DNA from: Vulcanisaeta sp. JCM 14467
Lineage (GTDB): Archaea; Thermoproteota; Thermoprotei; Thermoproteales; Thermocladiaceae
Assembly (NCBI RefSeq): GCF_001316245.1
Contig: NZ_BBDM01000003.1
Location: forward strand, 1 to 64,000
Direction: 5' to 3'
Length of the DNA: 64,000 bases
Notes under the pieces: model-generated
Told to the model about the DNA's origin: nothing
The model's input: only the letters and a program-made list of their open reading frames with translations
Database searches by the model: none
Program-made: the position numbers and the translations under genes
In this document: in pieces, positions 39,696 through 50,456 of the stretch
Position numbering within the stretch: position 1 is the stretch's first letter
How the letters are laid out: every line of letters starts with the position of its first letter

Positions 39696-40171
39696 ATACC
39701 TATTTTACTTAAAATCTTATTAACGCCATTAACCACCAGCAATATGTCCTCCTTAGCCTCATCATCATTCCTATACTGGCTCAACAAGCCCTCCCTGTCA
39801 GGCCCATTATACTGATACTGATGTAGGTAAAGCGCTATTGCAGTTAGGTAATGAATGTCATCGCTGATCATCGCAGATAACCCAAGCATGTGGTTCGTGG
39901 GCATTACGGCTATTAACCAATCAACCCTATCGAGGGTTTTACCACCCCTGAGCTTCACCGTACCCATATACTTCTGAGCCAACCTATCCCTATGATCCAC
40001 GGCTAGGGCAGCCAACAACGCCTTAACCGCCTGGAACGCCTTGCCAGCCGCGTTCCTGTAAAGCCCAGTCTCGAGGAACTTAAGCGCCAACTCTGCCTCG
40101 TACTTAGCCTCGAGGAGCCTAGCCCTCTTGTAGCCCTCCAGGTCGAACCAGGGCTTAGGTAGTTCCTGCAT
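39692..40171 (-). CDS. PaREP1-family protein
   Basis: Intact 159-residue helical protein. The segment ARLLEAKYEAELALKFLE followed by GLYRNAAGKAFQAVKALLAAL is the core of PaREP1 proteins, a HEPN-like family found in many copies in Thermoproteales. Function is not established. It is a useful lineage marker for this window. Confidence 0.82.
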   Translation of the reverse strand: MQELPKPWFDLEGYKRARLLEAKYEAELALKFLETGLYRNAAGKAFQAVKALLAALAVDHRDRLAQKYMGTVKLRGGKTLDRVDWLIAVMPTNHMLGLSAMISDDIHYLTAIALYLHQYQYNGPDREGLLSQYRNDDEAKEDILLVVNGVNKILSKIGI

Positions 40172-40261
40172 CCTAACTCACCATAATATGGTTTAAGGCT
40201 GTAATAAGTCTTCTGCATCTCTGGAGAATTAATTTTATAGCTCCTCACCGAGAACTCCATT

Positions 40262-40912
40262 GTGGAGCGTTTAAGGGACTTAATGGCGGTTTATGACACC
40301 ATTTCGAGGATTTACGCGGAAACTAGGGAGGAGGGGTTGTTGGCTAGGAAATTACTTAATGACATTGGGGACTTAATCCGTGGGTCGAGTCCATCAGTAG
40401 TGCTTGACGTGGGTGCCGGGGTTGGCGGTAACCTGAGGGTTACCAAGTCATTTCTAGGCAGGGCTTTTTACATTGGTTGTGACTTGAGTCTTGGTATGAT
40501 AAGGGCGTCGCACGAGCCAATTGACTGGATTAATTGCTCAGCAACGTACGTGCCAATGAGGCGTGGATTCGTAGACCTCGTGATCTCAATAGCCACGCTA
40601 CACCACATACCCAAGTCCCTAATAGGTGATGCACTACGCGACATATACGAAGTATTAAAGTCGGGAGGCCTATTCGTGGCAACCGTGTGGGGTTGTAATG
40701 AGGCCACGGTCAGGAGGTTGAGACCAATTAATGATTGTGAGGGCTTCATTACCTGGAGTCACGGCCTTAATAGGGATATTCCCAGGTACTACAGGCTTTA
40801 TAGGGAGGGTGAGTTGGAGGGTGAGGTCTCCAGCGTGGGCTTTACCATCATTAGGAGTGGAATTATTAGGATTGGTAGCTTTATTAATTACTACTTAGTC
40901 TCACGTAAATAG
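40262..40912 (+). CDS. SAM-dependent methyltransferase, Trm9-like
   Basis: Intact 216-residue class I methyltransferase with the SAM loop VVLDVGAGVGGNLRV and the later motifs CDLSLGMI and LVISIATLHHIP. The opening YDTISRIYAETREEG resembles Trm9-type enzymes that modify the wobble uridine of tRNA (YD-IA-xF-xxTR), and LHHI is also typical of that group. The tRNA role is an inference. GTG start at 40262. Confidence 0.75.
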   Translation: MERLRDLMAVYDTISRIYAETREEGLLARKLLNDIGDLIRGSSPSVVLDVGAGVGGNLRVTKSFLGRAFYIGCDLSLGMIRASHEPIDWINCSATYVPMRRGFVDLVISIATLHHIPKSLIGDALRDIYEVLKSGGLFVATVWGCNEATVRRLRPINDCEGFITWSHGLNRDIPRYYRLYREGELEGEVSSVGFTIIRSGIIRIGSFINYYLVSRK

Positions 40913-40970
40913 GTATATAGTCAATATATGGGCAATACTTTATTTCATTTAGTTAATAGCTTAGAATGAC

Positions 40971-42631
40971 ATGAGTTCTCAATATTATGATTACCAATTA
41001 ACGCTGGATAAGTTAATACGTAAGGCAGCCCTAGTGTACCCAGACACCGAGATTGTTTATGCACCACCCAACGGACCAATAATAAGGTCAAACTATGCCA
41101 ATGAGTGGGATAGAATACAGAGGCTTGGTTCAGTTCTCGAGGAGTTGGGCGTAAGGCCTGGCGAGCTGGTAAGTTCGGTAGTAAGGTTGCGGTCCTTGAT
41201 TGGAACACCATTAGGCACTACGAGCTTTACTTTGGAGTGCCCATGTATGGTGCCGTACTGCATACGGTAAATGTGTTGCTGGCTCCCGAGGACATAATAT
41301 ACACGCTACTCCAGGCCCAGGACGAGGTACTTTTCATAAATGAGGACTTCATACCCCTCGCAAGGGTTGCGGTATCCCTCGTGAAGACGATTAAGAAAGT
41401 CGTGATAATGAGCGATAAGGTCGAGCATGGTGAGGTTAGCTTTGATGGGGCTGAGGTTTATTGGTATGAGGACTTAATGAAGGAGCAAGGCCCTACAACT
41501 TCCAGGAGCTTAGTGAGAATACCGTGGCCACGATGATGTTCACATCAGGAACAACAGGGAGGCCCAAGGGCACGTACTTCACGCATAGGCAGTTGGTGCT
41601 CCACGCCATGTCCGTTGCCCTGTCAATAACTACGCCACCAATAAACGCCAATATCTATGACGTGGCAATGCCCCTGGTGCCCATGTTCACGTGCATGCCT
41701 GGGGACTGCCGTACATAGCGACGCTCACCGGCATTAAGCAGGTCTATCCAGGGAGATTCGAGTGGGGCTGGGTCCTTAAGTTGATCAATGATGAGGGTGT
41801 GACAATAGCTAATGGCGTACCCACAATACTATACAACCTACTATACCACCCAGACTCGCCCAAGTACGACCTAAGCAAGCTGAAGTTCATAGTCGGCGGC
41901 TCGGCGCTACCCAGGGGCTTACTCAAGGAGGCTAGGAGGAGGGGCATACACGTGTTCAGGGCTTTGGCTTAACAGAGACCGCGCCAGTCATCCTATTGTC
42001 AATGGAGAAGCCCAAGATGAAAGATTGGCCAGAAGACAAAAAGAGGAACCTGATCCTTAGTGCCGGTTTGCCAATACCACTTGTGGACATAAAGGTTGTT
42101 GATGAGCAGGGCAGGGAAGTGCCTAGGGATGGTAAGACAATGGGTGAATTAGTGGTTAGGGCTCCCTGGATAACTAGGGAGTACTTGAATGATCCTGAAA
42201 AGACGAAGAATGCATGGCGTGATGGTTGGTTCCACACTGATGACATAGCGGTTTGGGATAGCGAGGGCTATGTATGGATTATGGATAGGGCTAAGGACGT
42301 TATCAAGAGTGGTGGTGAGTGGATATCGAGCACAAGGCTTGAGGACTTAATAAGCACACACCCAGCAGTTTACGAAGTAGCAGTAATCGGAGCTCCGCAT
42401 TCGAAGTGGGGTGAGAGGCCCGTGGCAATTGTTGTGCCCAAGCCTGGCCAGAGGGTTACGGAAGACGACATCAAGAAATACCTAATGGGCTTGGTTAATG
42501 AGGGTAAAATGCCTAAGTGGTGGATACCAGACAAGGTAATAATTGTTGAGTCTGAATTGCCAAAGACGAGCACTGGCAAGGTGGATAAGAAGGTGCTTAG
42601 GGAGAGGTTTCAAATAACCCTTGGCCCTTAA
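40971..42631 (+). CDS. AMP-forming acyl-CoA synthetase (four frameshifts)
   Basis: Activates a carboxylic acid to its CoA ester, about 555 residues. Core motifs are MFTSGTTGRPKGT (A3 loop), GFGLTETAP (A5), DGWFHTDD (A7), DRAKDVIKSGGEWIS (A8) and the catalytic PKTSTGKVDKK (A10). Frames break near 41175 (TTT to TT), 41493 (CCC to CC), 41690 (CC to C) and 41962 (GGGG to GGG), each a one-base loss. It resembles medium/long-chain fatty acid ligases, but chain length is not readable. It opens the CoA-metabolism region. Confidence 0.88.
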
Positions 42632-42687
42632 TCCCTTGAAAATGTGAGTTAAAAATATAGTCAAGATAATCAGGGTTGTGAGTTGTG

Positions 42688-43269
42688 ATGGAGGTCTTCG
42701 TAATAAGAGGTATGTCGAATAGTTACTTAACGAGTGATGGCGTGCTAATAGATGCTGGTGTGAAGGCAAGTGATGTGATGAGAATCGCCAGAGAACACGG
42801 CATTGATGTTAAGTACCTATTCATAACGCATTACCACGTTGACCACATTAGGTATGCCCATGATATTGTTAAGGCATTTAACTGTAAGGTAGTTGCATCA
42901 ATACCTGACTCCGGCGTGGTTGAGGGTAGGGAGAAACCGAGGTCCGCTGGAGCTCTTCAATCACTCATTTTCGCAATCATGAGGGTTAAGCCCGTGAGTG
43001 TGGATGTTAAGGTCAATGATGGTGACATAATTGGGGGTTACAGAGCAGTATATGCGCCAGGACATACGCCGGGTAGCACCGCCTATTACAAGGATGGCTT
43101 ATTATTCACTGGGGACGCGGTTGTTGAGCATGGTGGTAAACCGGCATTGCCGCCGAGGAGTTTCACGCTTGACATGGATGAAGCGGTAAGGAGTTTCAAT
43201 AAGTTACTTAGCCTGAAACCCAGGGTTATTTATCCCGGGCATGGTAACCCAATAACCCTAGGTACTTAG
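42688..43269 (+). CDS. Metallo-beta-lactamase-fold hydrolase
   Basis: Intact 193-residue protein with the metal motif THYHVDH near residue 51 and the later APGHTPGSTAYY, FTGDAVVEHGG and YPGHGNP. Members include glyoxalase II-like thioesterases and lactonases. A CoA or thioester substrate is possible given the neighbours, but unproven. ATG at 42688 is chosen over GTG at 42685. Its end overlaps the amidohydrolase gene by 12 bases. Confidence 0.85.
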   Translation: MEVFVIRGMSNSYLTSDGVLIDAGVKASDVMRIAREHGIDVKYLFITHYHVDHIRYAHDIVKAFNCKVVASIPDSGVVEGREKPRSAGALQSLIFAIMRVKPVSVDVKVNDGDIIGGYRAVYAPGHTPGSTAYYKDGLLFTGDAVVEHGGKPALPPRSFTLDMDEAVRSFNKLLSLKPRVIYPGHGNPITLGT

Positions 43270-44190
43270 GTATTCATTTATTTTGAAGCCGTGGTACTTA
43301 AACAATTCGATGGCGTTATTCATCATTATCATCTCCTTATCAACACCACCAACCTCATTACTACCCTCAACGCACTTAATATCGCCAATCAAGTCCCTGA
43401 ACCTCCTATACGGATAACCACTGCCGAATAAGACCCTGTCAGGGCCCAGGGTATTCAATATGGGCTTTGCCGATTCATCATTGAACAGGTAGCAATTGAT
43501 TCCGGGGGTGCTCAGGTACGTATTGTCATACCTCCTCATAACCCTGAGGACCTCCCTAACCCATAGGCTAAACCTCTCGGGTGGTGTACCAAGCCCGCTT
43601 ATCACCATGTAGGGCCTATACTCATCAAGGACCTCCACGAGGTTTTTAGGCATTACATGCGTTATTATTCTCTCATCAACATCCCTGGGCATCCCAAGGT
43701 GCATTATGATGAGCACGTTATTCTTCTCCGCATACTCCATTAACTGCTTGAAGGCTGGGCTTGTGGCTGGGTTAAAGAATTGGAGCGTTGGCGAGACAAA
43801 GACACCCCTTAGGCCCAGGTGCTCCAGCTCCTTGATCTTCTGCTTAACATACTTACTGCCGAAGCTTGGTTAATGCTTGAGAATGGGATGAAGAAGTCAC
43901 TCATCCCCTCCTTGAAGATCTCATACCAAAGCTTCATATTATCAAACATATACTCAGGCCACTTACTAATCAAGTCATAGACCTCCCTAACCACGGACTT
44001 AACATCAACATACATACCCAAGTCCCTAGCCAACCTATACAAGCCATTAAGCGTTAGGCTGAGTGTTGGGTCGACATCGATTGGGTAGAGCGTTGATGCG
44101 ACGGCACCGGCATTATGAAGTTTATCCCTCAATTTTTTTGAGCTCCACAGCCGGATGTACGTGAAAATCAACGAAGTAATACTCTGCCAT
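43258..44190 (-). CDS. Amidohydrolase-2 family metal hydrolase (two frameshifts)
   Basis: TIM-barrel metal hydrolase of about 310 residues. The first metal motif is FVDFHVHPA near the N-terminus, and the family elements IIMHLGMPRD and LFGSGYPYRRFRD follow. Members include ACMSD-like decarboxylases. Frames break at about 44136, inside a run of seven T (A on the coding strand) that would have to be six or nine, and near 43860. ATG at 44190 restores the HVH motif. The substrate is unknown. Confidence 0.72.
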
Positions 44191-44296
44191 TAATAGAAAT
44201 AAAAATACTTGCCTATTTTTAAATAATGCGTCATATTTTAACTTATAAACACCGAGTAAATATTAGACGAATGCCGTTTTTATATACATATAGTGA

Positions 44297-45064
44297 CTAA
44301 TAACCAACAAACCTGGGTCTCCTCTTCTCAAGAAATGCAGAGACGCCCTCCACAAAGTCCTGCGTGTTACCCAACTCACCCTGTAACTTAGCCTCCGTGG
44401 CCAGGAATTGATCAAGATCCTTAAACAAGGCCTCATTAATCAGTCTCTTACCGTATGAATAAGCCTTAAACGGCCCCTGAACCACCTCATTAGCAAGCTT
44501 AATAGCCTCACCCAATGGGTCATCAACAACCTTAACGAGGCCCATGGCCTCGGCCTCCTCAGCGGTAAACTCACCACCAATGAGCAAGTACCTAAGCGCC
44601 TTGGCGCCGGCCAACCTAGCATCATGAGTGTCAAACCGGTATCCGGCATTAGGCCGATGTTTTGGAAGGCCATTACGAACCTGGCATTCCTCGAGGCGAA
44701 GGCAAAGTCGCATGCTAGGGCTATACTAATACCCGCGCCTGCCGCCACGTCATTAACTGCCGCAATGAATATCTTATCACTAAACCTTATCTCCCTCAGG
44801 ATTAAGTGGAAGGAGTTCCTGAGTTCATCCTCGAGATTAATTGCACCAGGGCCGCTTGGTTTAATGGATATGTCGGCACCGGCCGAAAAGGCCCTACCTG
44901 CGCCAGTTATTATGCCGACCCTCTTACTTGGGTCATTATTGAACCTACGTAGGGCATCCAACAACTCAGCTTAACTCTGGGCTTAATGCATTGAGCCTCT
45001 CTGGTCTATTGAGTGTGAATATTGTTATGGGTCCCCTATCATCAATAAGTACGTACTTATACAT
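44297..45064 (-). CDS. Enoyl-CoA hydratase/isomerase (two frameshifts)
   Basis: Crotonase-fold protein of about 256 residues. N-terminus MYKYVLIDDRGPITIFTLNRPERLNALSPEL from ATG at 45064, then IITGAGRAFSAGADI (first oxyanion strand), AAVNDVAAGAGISIALACDF (second) and MPDTGLT in place of the more usual E-xxLG. The tail FLEKRRPRFVGY is typical. Frames break near 44965 and 44645. Same strand as the DUF35 and thiolase genes. Confidence 0.87.
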
Positions 45065-45074
45065 TCAACACCAC

Positions 45075-45620
45075 CTACTGCTCGGCTGGCACAAACTCAT
45101 ACGTTAAGTAACCCTCAGGCTCCCTCCTAGTTACTTGCAACTTGACCTTCATGCCAACCCTAACCTTCTCGGGGTCATTAACCCTCAACCAAGCCAGCAC
45201 GTTAAATCCCTCCCTCATCCTGGCAATGGCGACTATGTAGTCAGGGTAGTGGGAGTACGTCAGTGGCTTCGTATTTATCATAGTGTAAGTGAGCAATTCA
45301 CCCTCACCACTAATCTCGACCCAATCCATGTCGCTAGTCTTACAGTACGGGCAATCAATCTGTGGTGGGAAGTAATACCTACCACACCTCCTGCACCTGG
45401 TCGCGTATATTTTGCCCTCTTTCAATCCCTCGAAGAACCTCTTAATCCTCTCAACACTTATTGAGAACCTAAGTCTCAACTCCCTAACATCATACCAAAG
45501 GTTGTACTGCCCCTTCTCATCAGGCGCTATGGGTAGTCCAGTGGCCTTGACAACCTCATTCAATTGCTTAATGGATTGCCTCCAAAACTCCTCATACCTA
45601 GCCTCCACGGACATCCCCAT
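45075..45620 (-). CDS. DUF35 OB-fold acyl-CoA-associated protein
   Basis: Intact, 181 residues. A zinc ribbon (CRRCGRYYFPPQIDCPYC, four Cys near residues 75-92) precedes an OB-fold domain (GELLTYTMINTKPLTY). DUF35 proteins form complexes with thiolases, in archaea including the HMG-CoA synthase complex, and bridge CoA substrates. ATG at 45620 overlaps the thiolase stop, which strongly suggests the two act together. A long N-terminal helical extension is present. Confidence 0.88.
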   Translation of the reverse strand: MGMSVEARYEEFWRQSIKQLNEVVKATGLPIAPDEKGQYNLWYDVRELRLRFSISVERIKRFFEGLKEGKIYATRCRRCGRYYFPPQIDCPYCKTSDMDWVEISGEGELLTYTMINTKPLTYSHYPDYIVAIARMREGFNVLAWLRVNDPEKVRVGMKVKLQVTRREPEGYLTYEFVPAEQ

Positions 45621-46834
45621 CACCTCTTAGGCTTCACCTTCGGTGATCCATCCTTATCCAATGAATATAACGTGACATAGGCATAATGACCAGTACCGCC
45701 GACATTATGCGCTAATGCCCAACCAACATGGATATCGGCCTGCCTATCCCTAGGCTCAACACTCTGTCTCAACTGCTTGGTCATCTCAACGGCCATACTA
45801 ACGCCAGTGGCCCCTATTGGGTGCCCCTTAGCCTTCAACCCACCGTCCAGGTTAACTGGTATTAAACCACCCTTATACGTCTGCTCATTCCTAACCAATT
45901 GAATGCCCATGCCTCTCTCAACGAAGCCCAGGTCCTCATAGGCCATAACCTCGGCTATTGTGAAGCAGTCATGAACATCGGCAACATCGAAGTACCTCCA
46001 GGTATCCCTATGCTCAATACCAACCCTCTTAAATGCCTGCTCAGCAGCCTGGTAAGCAGCGTCAAGCCCTATAAAGTCAGACCTTCTACTTAGGTTTGCA
46101 GTGCCCGTGGCAACGCCAACCGACCTAATCCACACAGGTGTATCCGTTATCTTCCTAGCTAATTCCTCACTAACTAGTATTACGGCGGCTGCGCCGTCAG
46201 TTATTGGGCTTGAGTCATAGAGCTTTATGGGCCACGCAACGTATCTGGACTTTAGGCATTGATCAACGGTTATCCTCAACCCGTAGAACTGGGCCTTGGG
46301 GTTCATGGAGCCGTAGTAATGATTCTTAACCGCCACCCTGCAGAAATCCTCCTCAGTGGCCCTAAACCTATTCATGTATGCAGTCATGTAAAGTGCGTAA
46401 TAGCCAGGGAATGTCAGGCCGAAGTTCTCGAACTCCCAGAAATAATTGCCTGCCCTACCGATGAACTCAACCACTGTTGGTGTTGGCGACTCGTACATCT
46501 TCTCCACGCCTATGGCCATGGCTATGTCAGCCATTCCTGAGGCCACGGCTAAGTAGGCATTGTAAAGGGCAGCGCTACCAGTGGCGCATGCCGCCTCAAC
46601 CCTCATAGTACCCTTTGGGTTTAAGCCGCAGTACTCACCAATGACAACCGCAGGCAAAGGCTCCGCGCTCCAACCGCCAACATTACCAACAACGAAGTAC
46701 TGAATATCCTTCTGATCAAGCCTTGCATCCTCAAGGGCCTCCTTAACGGCCTCCCAGGCAAGCTCGCCAAGGTTTACATCAGTCCTACGCCCAAACTTCG
46801 CATGTCCAACCCCAACAATAGCCACCCCCCTCAT
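45620..46834 (-). CDS. Thiolase (SCPx/archaeal acetyl-CoA acetyltransferase type)
   Basis: Intact 404-residue thiolase of the archaeal type that pairs with DUF35 proteins. The nucleophile Cys is in EAACATGSAALYNA near residue 82, the catalytic His motifs are ADVHDCFTIAE and GHPIGATG, and VAIVGVGHAKFGRR is the usual start. It could join acetyl-CoA units or cleave 3-ketoacyl-CoA. Its stop overlaps the DUF35 start. Confidence 0.92.
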   Translation of the reverse strand: MRGVAIVGVGHAKFGRRTDVNLGELAWEAVKEALEDARLDQKDIQYFVVGNVGGWSAEPLPAVVIGEYCGLNPKGTMRVEAACATGSAALYNAYLAVASGMADIAMAIGVEKMYESPTPTVVEFIGRAGNYFWEFENFGLTFPGYYALYMTAYMNRFRATEEDFCRVAVKNHYYGSMNPKAQFYGLRITVDQCLKSRYVAWPIKLYDSSPITDGAAAVILVSEELARKITDTPVWIRSVGVATGTANLSRRSDFIGLDAAYQAAEQAFKRVGIEHRDTWRYFDVADVHDCFTIAEVMAYEDLGFVERGMGIQLVRNEQTYKGGLIPVNLDGGLKAKGHPIGATGVSMAVEMTKQLRQSVEPRDRQADIHVGWALAHNVGGTGHYAYVTLYSLDKDGSPKVKPKR

Positions 46835-46989
46835 AACTCCCCATATATTTCGAAAAACGCCTTAAATAGTAATGCCCCTCTGTTCACTATTGCTTGGTCA
46901 TTATCACTATATTCATTATATATTGCCTCGATGCAAGTAATTTGAGTAAATTGAAATCGCACTTAATAACTTAGACCAGAAAGTTAGGA

Positions 46990-48986
46990 ATGATGAGTAC
47001 GCAGATCAGGAAGGTTGCGGTTATAGGATCCGGCACAATGGGTCATGGAATAGCCGAGGTGTCCGCTCTGGCAGGTTATGAGGTTGTAATGGTTGATGTA
47101 TCGCAGGACTTGTTAAATAAGGCGTTGGAGAGGATTAAGTGGAGCCTTGATAAGTTGGCTGAGAGGGGTACGATTAGTAAGGAGAAGGTTGGCGAGGTCA
47201 TGGGTCGAATAAAGACCTCACTATCCATAGCGGAGGCCGTTAAGAACGCCGACATAATGATTGAGGCCGTACCGGAGAATCTAGACCTAAAGAAGCAGGT
47301 CTTTGCAGAGGCAGACGCAAACGCGCCGCCCCATGCAATACTGGCAACAAACACGAGTAGCCTGCCAATAACGGAAATAGCAAGTGCCACAAAGAGGCCC
47401 GAGAGGGTCGTTGGGATTCACTTCTTCAATCCACCGGTTTTAATGCCCCTCGTTGAGGTAATCAGGGGCGCGCAAACAAGTGATGAGGTTGCCAAGAGGG
47501 CTTACGACTTCGTCAAGAGTCTCGGTAAGGAGCCAATAATGGTTAATAAGGATGTGCCCGGCTTCGTGGTTAATAGAATATTAGTAGCACTTAACTCCGC
47601 TGCGTGTTTATTGGCGGCAAATAACGTGTACTCAATTGTTGAGATCGACTCAGCGGTTAAGTACAGGGCTGGGCTGCCCATGGGGATTTTCGAGCTTCAG
47701 GACTTCACGGGGATAGACGTTGGTTACATGGTTGGCATGGCAGTTGCCATAAGGGATCCATTACTTAGGGTTCCATGTCCATTAATTGAGGACCTGTACA
47801 AGAAGGGTTGGCTTGGTCAGAAGAGTGGCCGTGGGTTCTATGAGTACAAGGGTGGCCCATACGAGAGGGCTAACATACCGAGGGAGGCTGGTGAGAAGGT
47901 TGACTTAGTGCAGATATTTGCGCCTGCCATAAACATGGCTGCCTGGCTCCTTAGGCAGGGCATTGCCTCAAGGGACGACATTGACAAGGGCGTTAAGCTC
48001 GGCCTCGGTTGGCCGAAGGGAGTCTTTGAGTATGCCGATGAGTACGGCATTGATAAGGTTGTTGAGGCACTTAATCAGTTATACTCTAAGTATGGCTATG
48101 AATTATTCAAGCCAGACCCATTACTGACGCAGATGGTTCAGGAGGGTAGGCTCGGTCAGAAGAGTGGTAGGGGATTCTATGAGTATGGTGCTGTCGGCGT
48201 AACAGAGTTCAAGGAAATAATATTTAAGAAGGAACCACCGCTTGCCTGGATCATACTGAATAGGCCGCAGAGACTTAATACCCTAACCCTAACAATGCTT
48301 GATGAAATAAGCAAGGTACTTGACATGCTTTGGGATGATAGGGAGGTTAGGGTCGTAATAATCAGGGGGGCAGGTGACAGGGCATTCTCAGCCGGTGCTG
48401 ATGTTACATCGTTTCAGGGACCACTACACACATACTACTTCTTCATATACAATAGGAAGTTCCAGGAGGCAGTTAACAAGATTGAGAGGTTTCCCAAGCC
48501 CGTTATAGCCGCCATTGACGCTACGCCCTTGGCGGTGGCTTGGAGATTGCCATGGCCTGTGACTTCAGGATAGCCACTGACAGGTCCGAGCTTGGCCAGC
48601 CAGAGATTAACCTCGGCATAATACCGGGCGCTGGAGGCACGCAGAAGTTGATTAGGTATGTCGGCCTTGGTAGGGCTAAGGAATTGATAATGCTTGGCGA
48701 TAGGATTAAGGCTGATGAAGCATATAGGATCGGCCTTGTTAATAGGGTTGTGCCTAGGGAGAAGTTTGAGGAGGAGGTCAGGTCCTTCGCCATGAGGCTG
48801 GCCCAGGGCCCACCAATAGCCCTGACGTATGCGAAGTACGCGATAAACTTCGGCACGCAGGTGCCGGTTGATATAGGTATGATGCTTGAGGCCGCGTTCT
48901 TCAGCATGGCGGTTAATACGAAGGATGCCCAGGAGGGTGTTATGGCATTTGCAATGAGGAGGAGGCCCGAGTTTAAGGGCGAGTGA
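46990..48986 (+). CDS. 3-Hydroxyacyl-CoA dehydrogenase/enoyl-CoA hydratase fusion (one frameshift)
   Basis: About 665 residues. The N-terminal dehydrogenase has the NAD loop GSGTMGHGIAE (residues 13-23), TNTSSLPIT and HFFNPPVLMPLVEVI. Two C-terminal dehydrogenase repeats follow, then the crotonase domain from about residue 410 with AFSAGADVTSF, GYALGGGLEIAMACDF and NLGIIPGAGGTQ. Archaeal fusions of this type act as crotonyl-CoA hydratase/3-hydroxybutyryl-CoA dehydrogenase in the 4-hydroxybutyrate part of autotrophic cycles, and in beta-oxidation. The frame breaks near 48512 (GG to G, IDGYALGGG). Confidence 0.92.
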
Positions 48987-48988
48987 TG

Positions 48989-49006
48989 AATATATAGTAT
49001 AAATAG
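48989..49006. promoter_or_regulatory. AT-rich motif AATATATAGTATA before the SCP2 gene
   Basis: The first 13 bases match the exact 16-mer AATATATAGTATATAG found at 53978 and 56037. It lies just after the dehydrogenase/hydratase stop and 50 bases before the SCP2 start, and could be part of a promoter or a shared operator. Confidence 0.4.
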
Positions 49007-49052
49007 CAACATTACTTAAAATTAAGAAATTAAGTGATATTTTTCGATTAAT

Positions 49053-49391
49053 ATGTCTGAGGATCCCTTTGAACTTCTCAAGTCAATGACGGAGCAAGCC
49101 TTACCAAAAATCACCAGCAAACTTAGTGGGCCCGTTAAGGTGTTTCAATTTACTGGGGAGGGCTACGAACCGTTCTATGTTGAGGTTGGTGGCGGCACTG
49201 TGAAGTTCAATAAGGGTACTCATCGATCACCAACAGCCACAATACAGGTGAATAAGGATAACCTGCTGAAGATGATTAAGGGCCAGCTCGACGCAATGCA
49301 GGCATACTTCTCAGGAGCGCTTAAAGTGGTAGGTAACATACTAGATGCGGCAACACTTGTAGACTTAATAAACACCGCACGTAGCAAATAG
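49053..49391 (+). CDS. SCP2-domain lipid-binding protein
   Basis: Intact 112-residue protein made of one SCP2 fold (PVKVFQFTGEGYEPFYVEVGG, HRSPTATIQVNKDNLLKMIKGQLDAMQAYFSGALKV). SCP2 domains bind fatty acyl-CoA and other lipids. It sits between CoA-metabolising genes, which supports a carrier role. A second protein of the family lies at 53375. Confidence 0.88.
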   Translation: MSEDPFELLKSMTEQALPKITSKLSGPVKVFQFTGEGYEPFYVEVGGGTVKFNKGTHRSPTATIQVNKDNLLKMIKGQLDAMQAYFSGALKVVGNILDAATLVDLINTARSK

Positions 49392-49501
49392 TGATAATCA
49401 AGTATATAGGCTTACACACATTAATTAAAACTAAATCATTATTCCTATATTATAAATAATGGGTATATTTATTACCACGTGATTTCTAATTTAATAACTA
49501 T

Positions 49502-50456
49502 ATGAGGATTTTAGTCACGATACCACTCGTGGATCCGGACGTAGGTCCTCAAGCAATGAAATGGCTCAGTGAGGTTGGTGATGTTGATGTTAGACCAATG
49601 ACCACGGAACAATTGAGGGAGGCCGTACGTGATTATGACGCAGTCATCGTCAGTGTCTGGCATAGGGTCACTAGGGACATAATTGATGCAGGCAGGAACC
49701 TTAAGGTCATTGGTACGGCATCAGTAGGTACCGACCACATCGACGTTGAGTATGCGGAGAGTAAGGGTATTAAGGTCGTCAGCGCCGCTGGTGCTTCGAC
49801 ATATAGCGTCGCCGAGTTCACCTTCGGCTTATTATTAATGATGGTTAAGAGGATTCCCGAGAACATGGGCAGGGTTAGGAATGGTGAGTGGGGCTCACTA
49901 TTAACACCGGGTATTGAGTTATTCGGTAAGACCCTGGGCATTATCGGACTTGGGAGGATTGGCTCCTACGTTGCATCAATAGCCAACGCCTTTAGAATGA
50001 GGGTTCTAGCTTATGACCCGTTTGTGGATAGGGAGAGGTTCACCGAGGTTAATGCCACAAGTTGAGAATCTTGACGATTTACTCAGGCAGTCAGACTTCA
50101 TAACAATACACACGTCGTTGACCAGAGAGAGCAGGAGATTAATCGATAGGAGGGAGGTTGGCCTCATGAAGGATGGTGTTTACATCGTTAATACGGCGAG
50201 GGGTGAGGTTGTTGATGAGAATGCAATCCTAGAGGGCTTGAAAAGCGGCAAAATAGCCGGCTACGCAACAGATGTTCTCACTGGTGAACCACCAACCGAG
50301 GAGACGTCACCGTTACTTAGGGCATTTAGGAGGGGTGAGGTGCCGAACCTATTCATAACTAGTCACATTGCGGGGGTCACGCGGGAGTCGGTGAAGAGGT
50401 ACACATTATACGTGGCTAAGGGTGTTAGGGACGCATTAATGGCATTTAAGAGGTGA
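49502..50456 (+). CDS. D-2-hydroxyacid dehydrogenase (one frameshift)
   Basis: About 318 residues of the D-isomer NAD-dependent family (phosphoglycerate dehydrogenase-like). Motifs are IGTASVGTDHID, GIIGLGRIGSYVA for NAD, NTARGEVVDE (catalytic Arg), TDVLTGEPP (catalytic Glu) and TSHIAGVT (catalytic His). The frame breaks near 50050. There is no ACT domain, so it need not be SerA. The stop overlaps the next gene by GTGA. Confidence 0.86.

Noticed and set aside
44133-44139. Run of seven A (coding strand) in the amidohydrolase gene as a transcriptional slippage site
   Set aside because: Slippage is possible at such a run, but with sixty other frameshifts at much shorter runs there is no reason to treat this one as functional.
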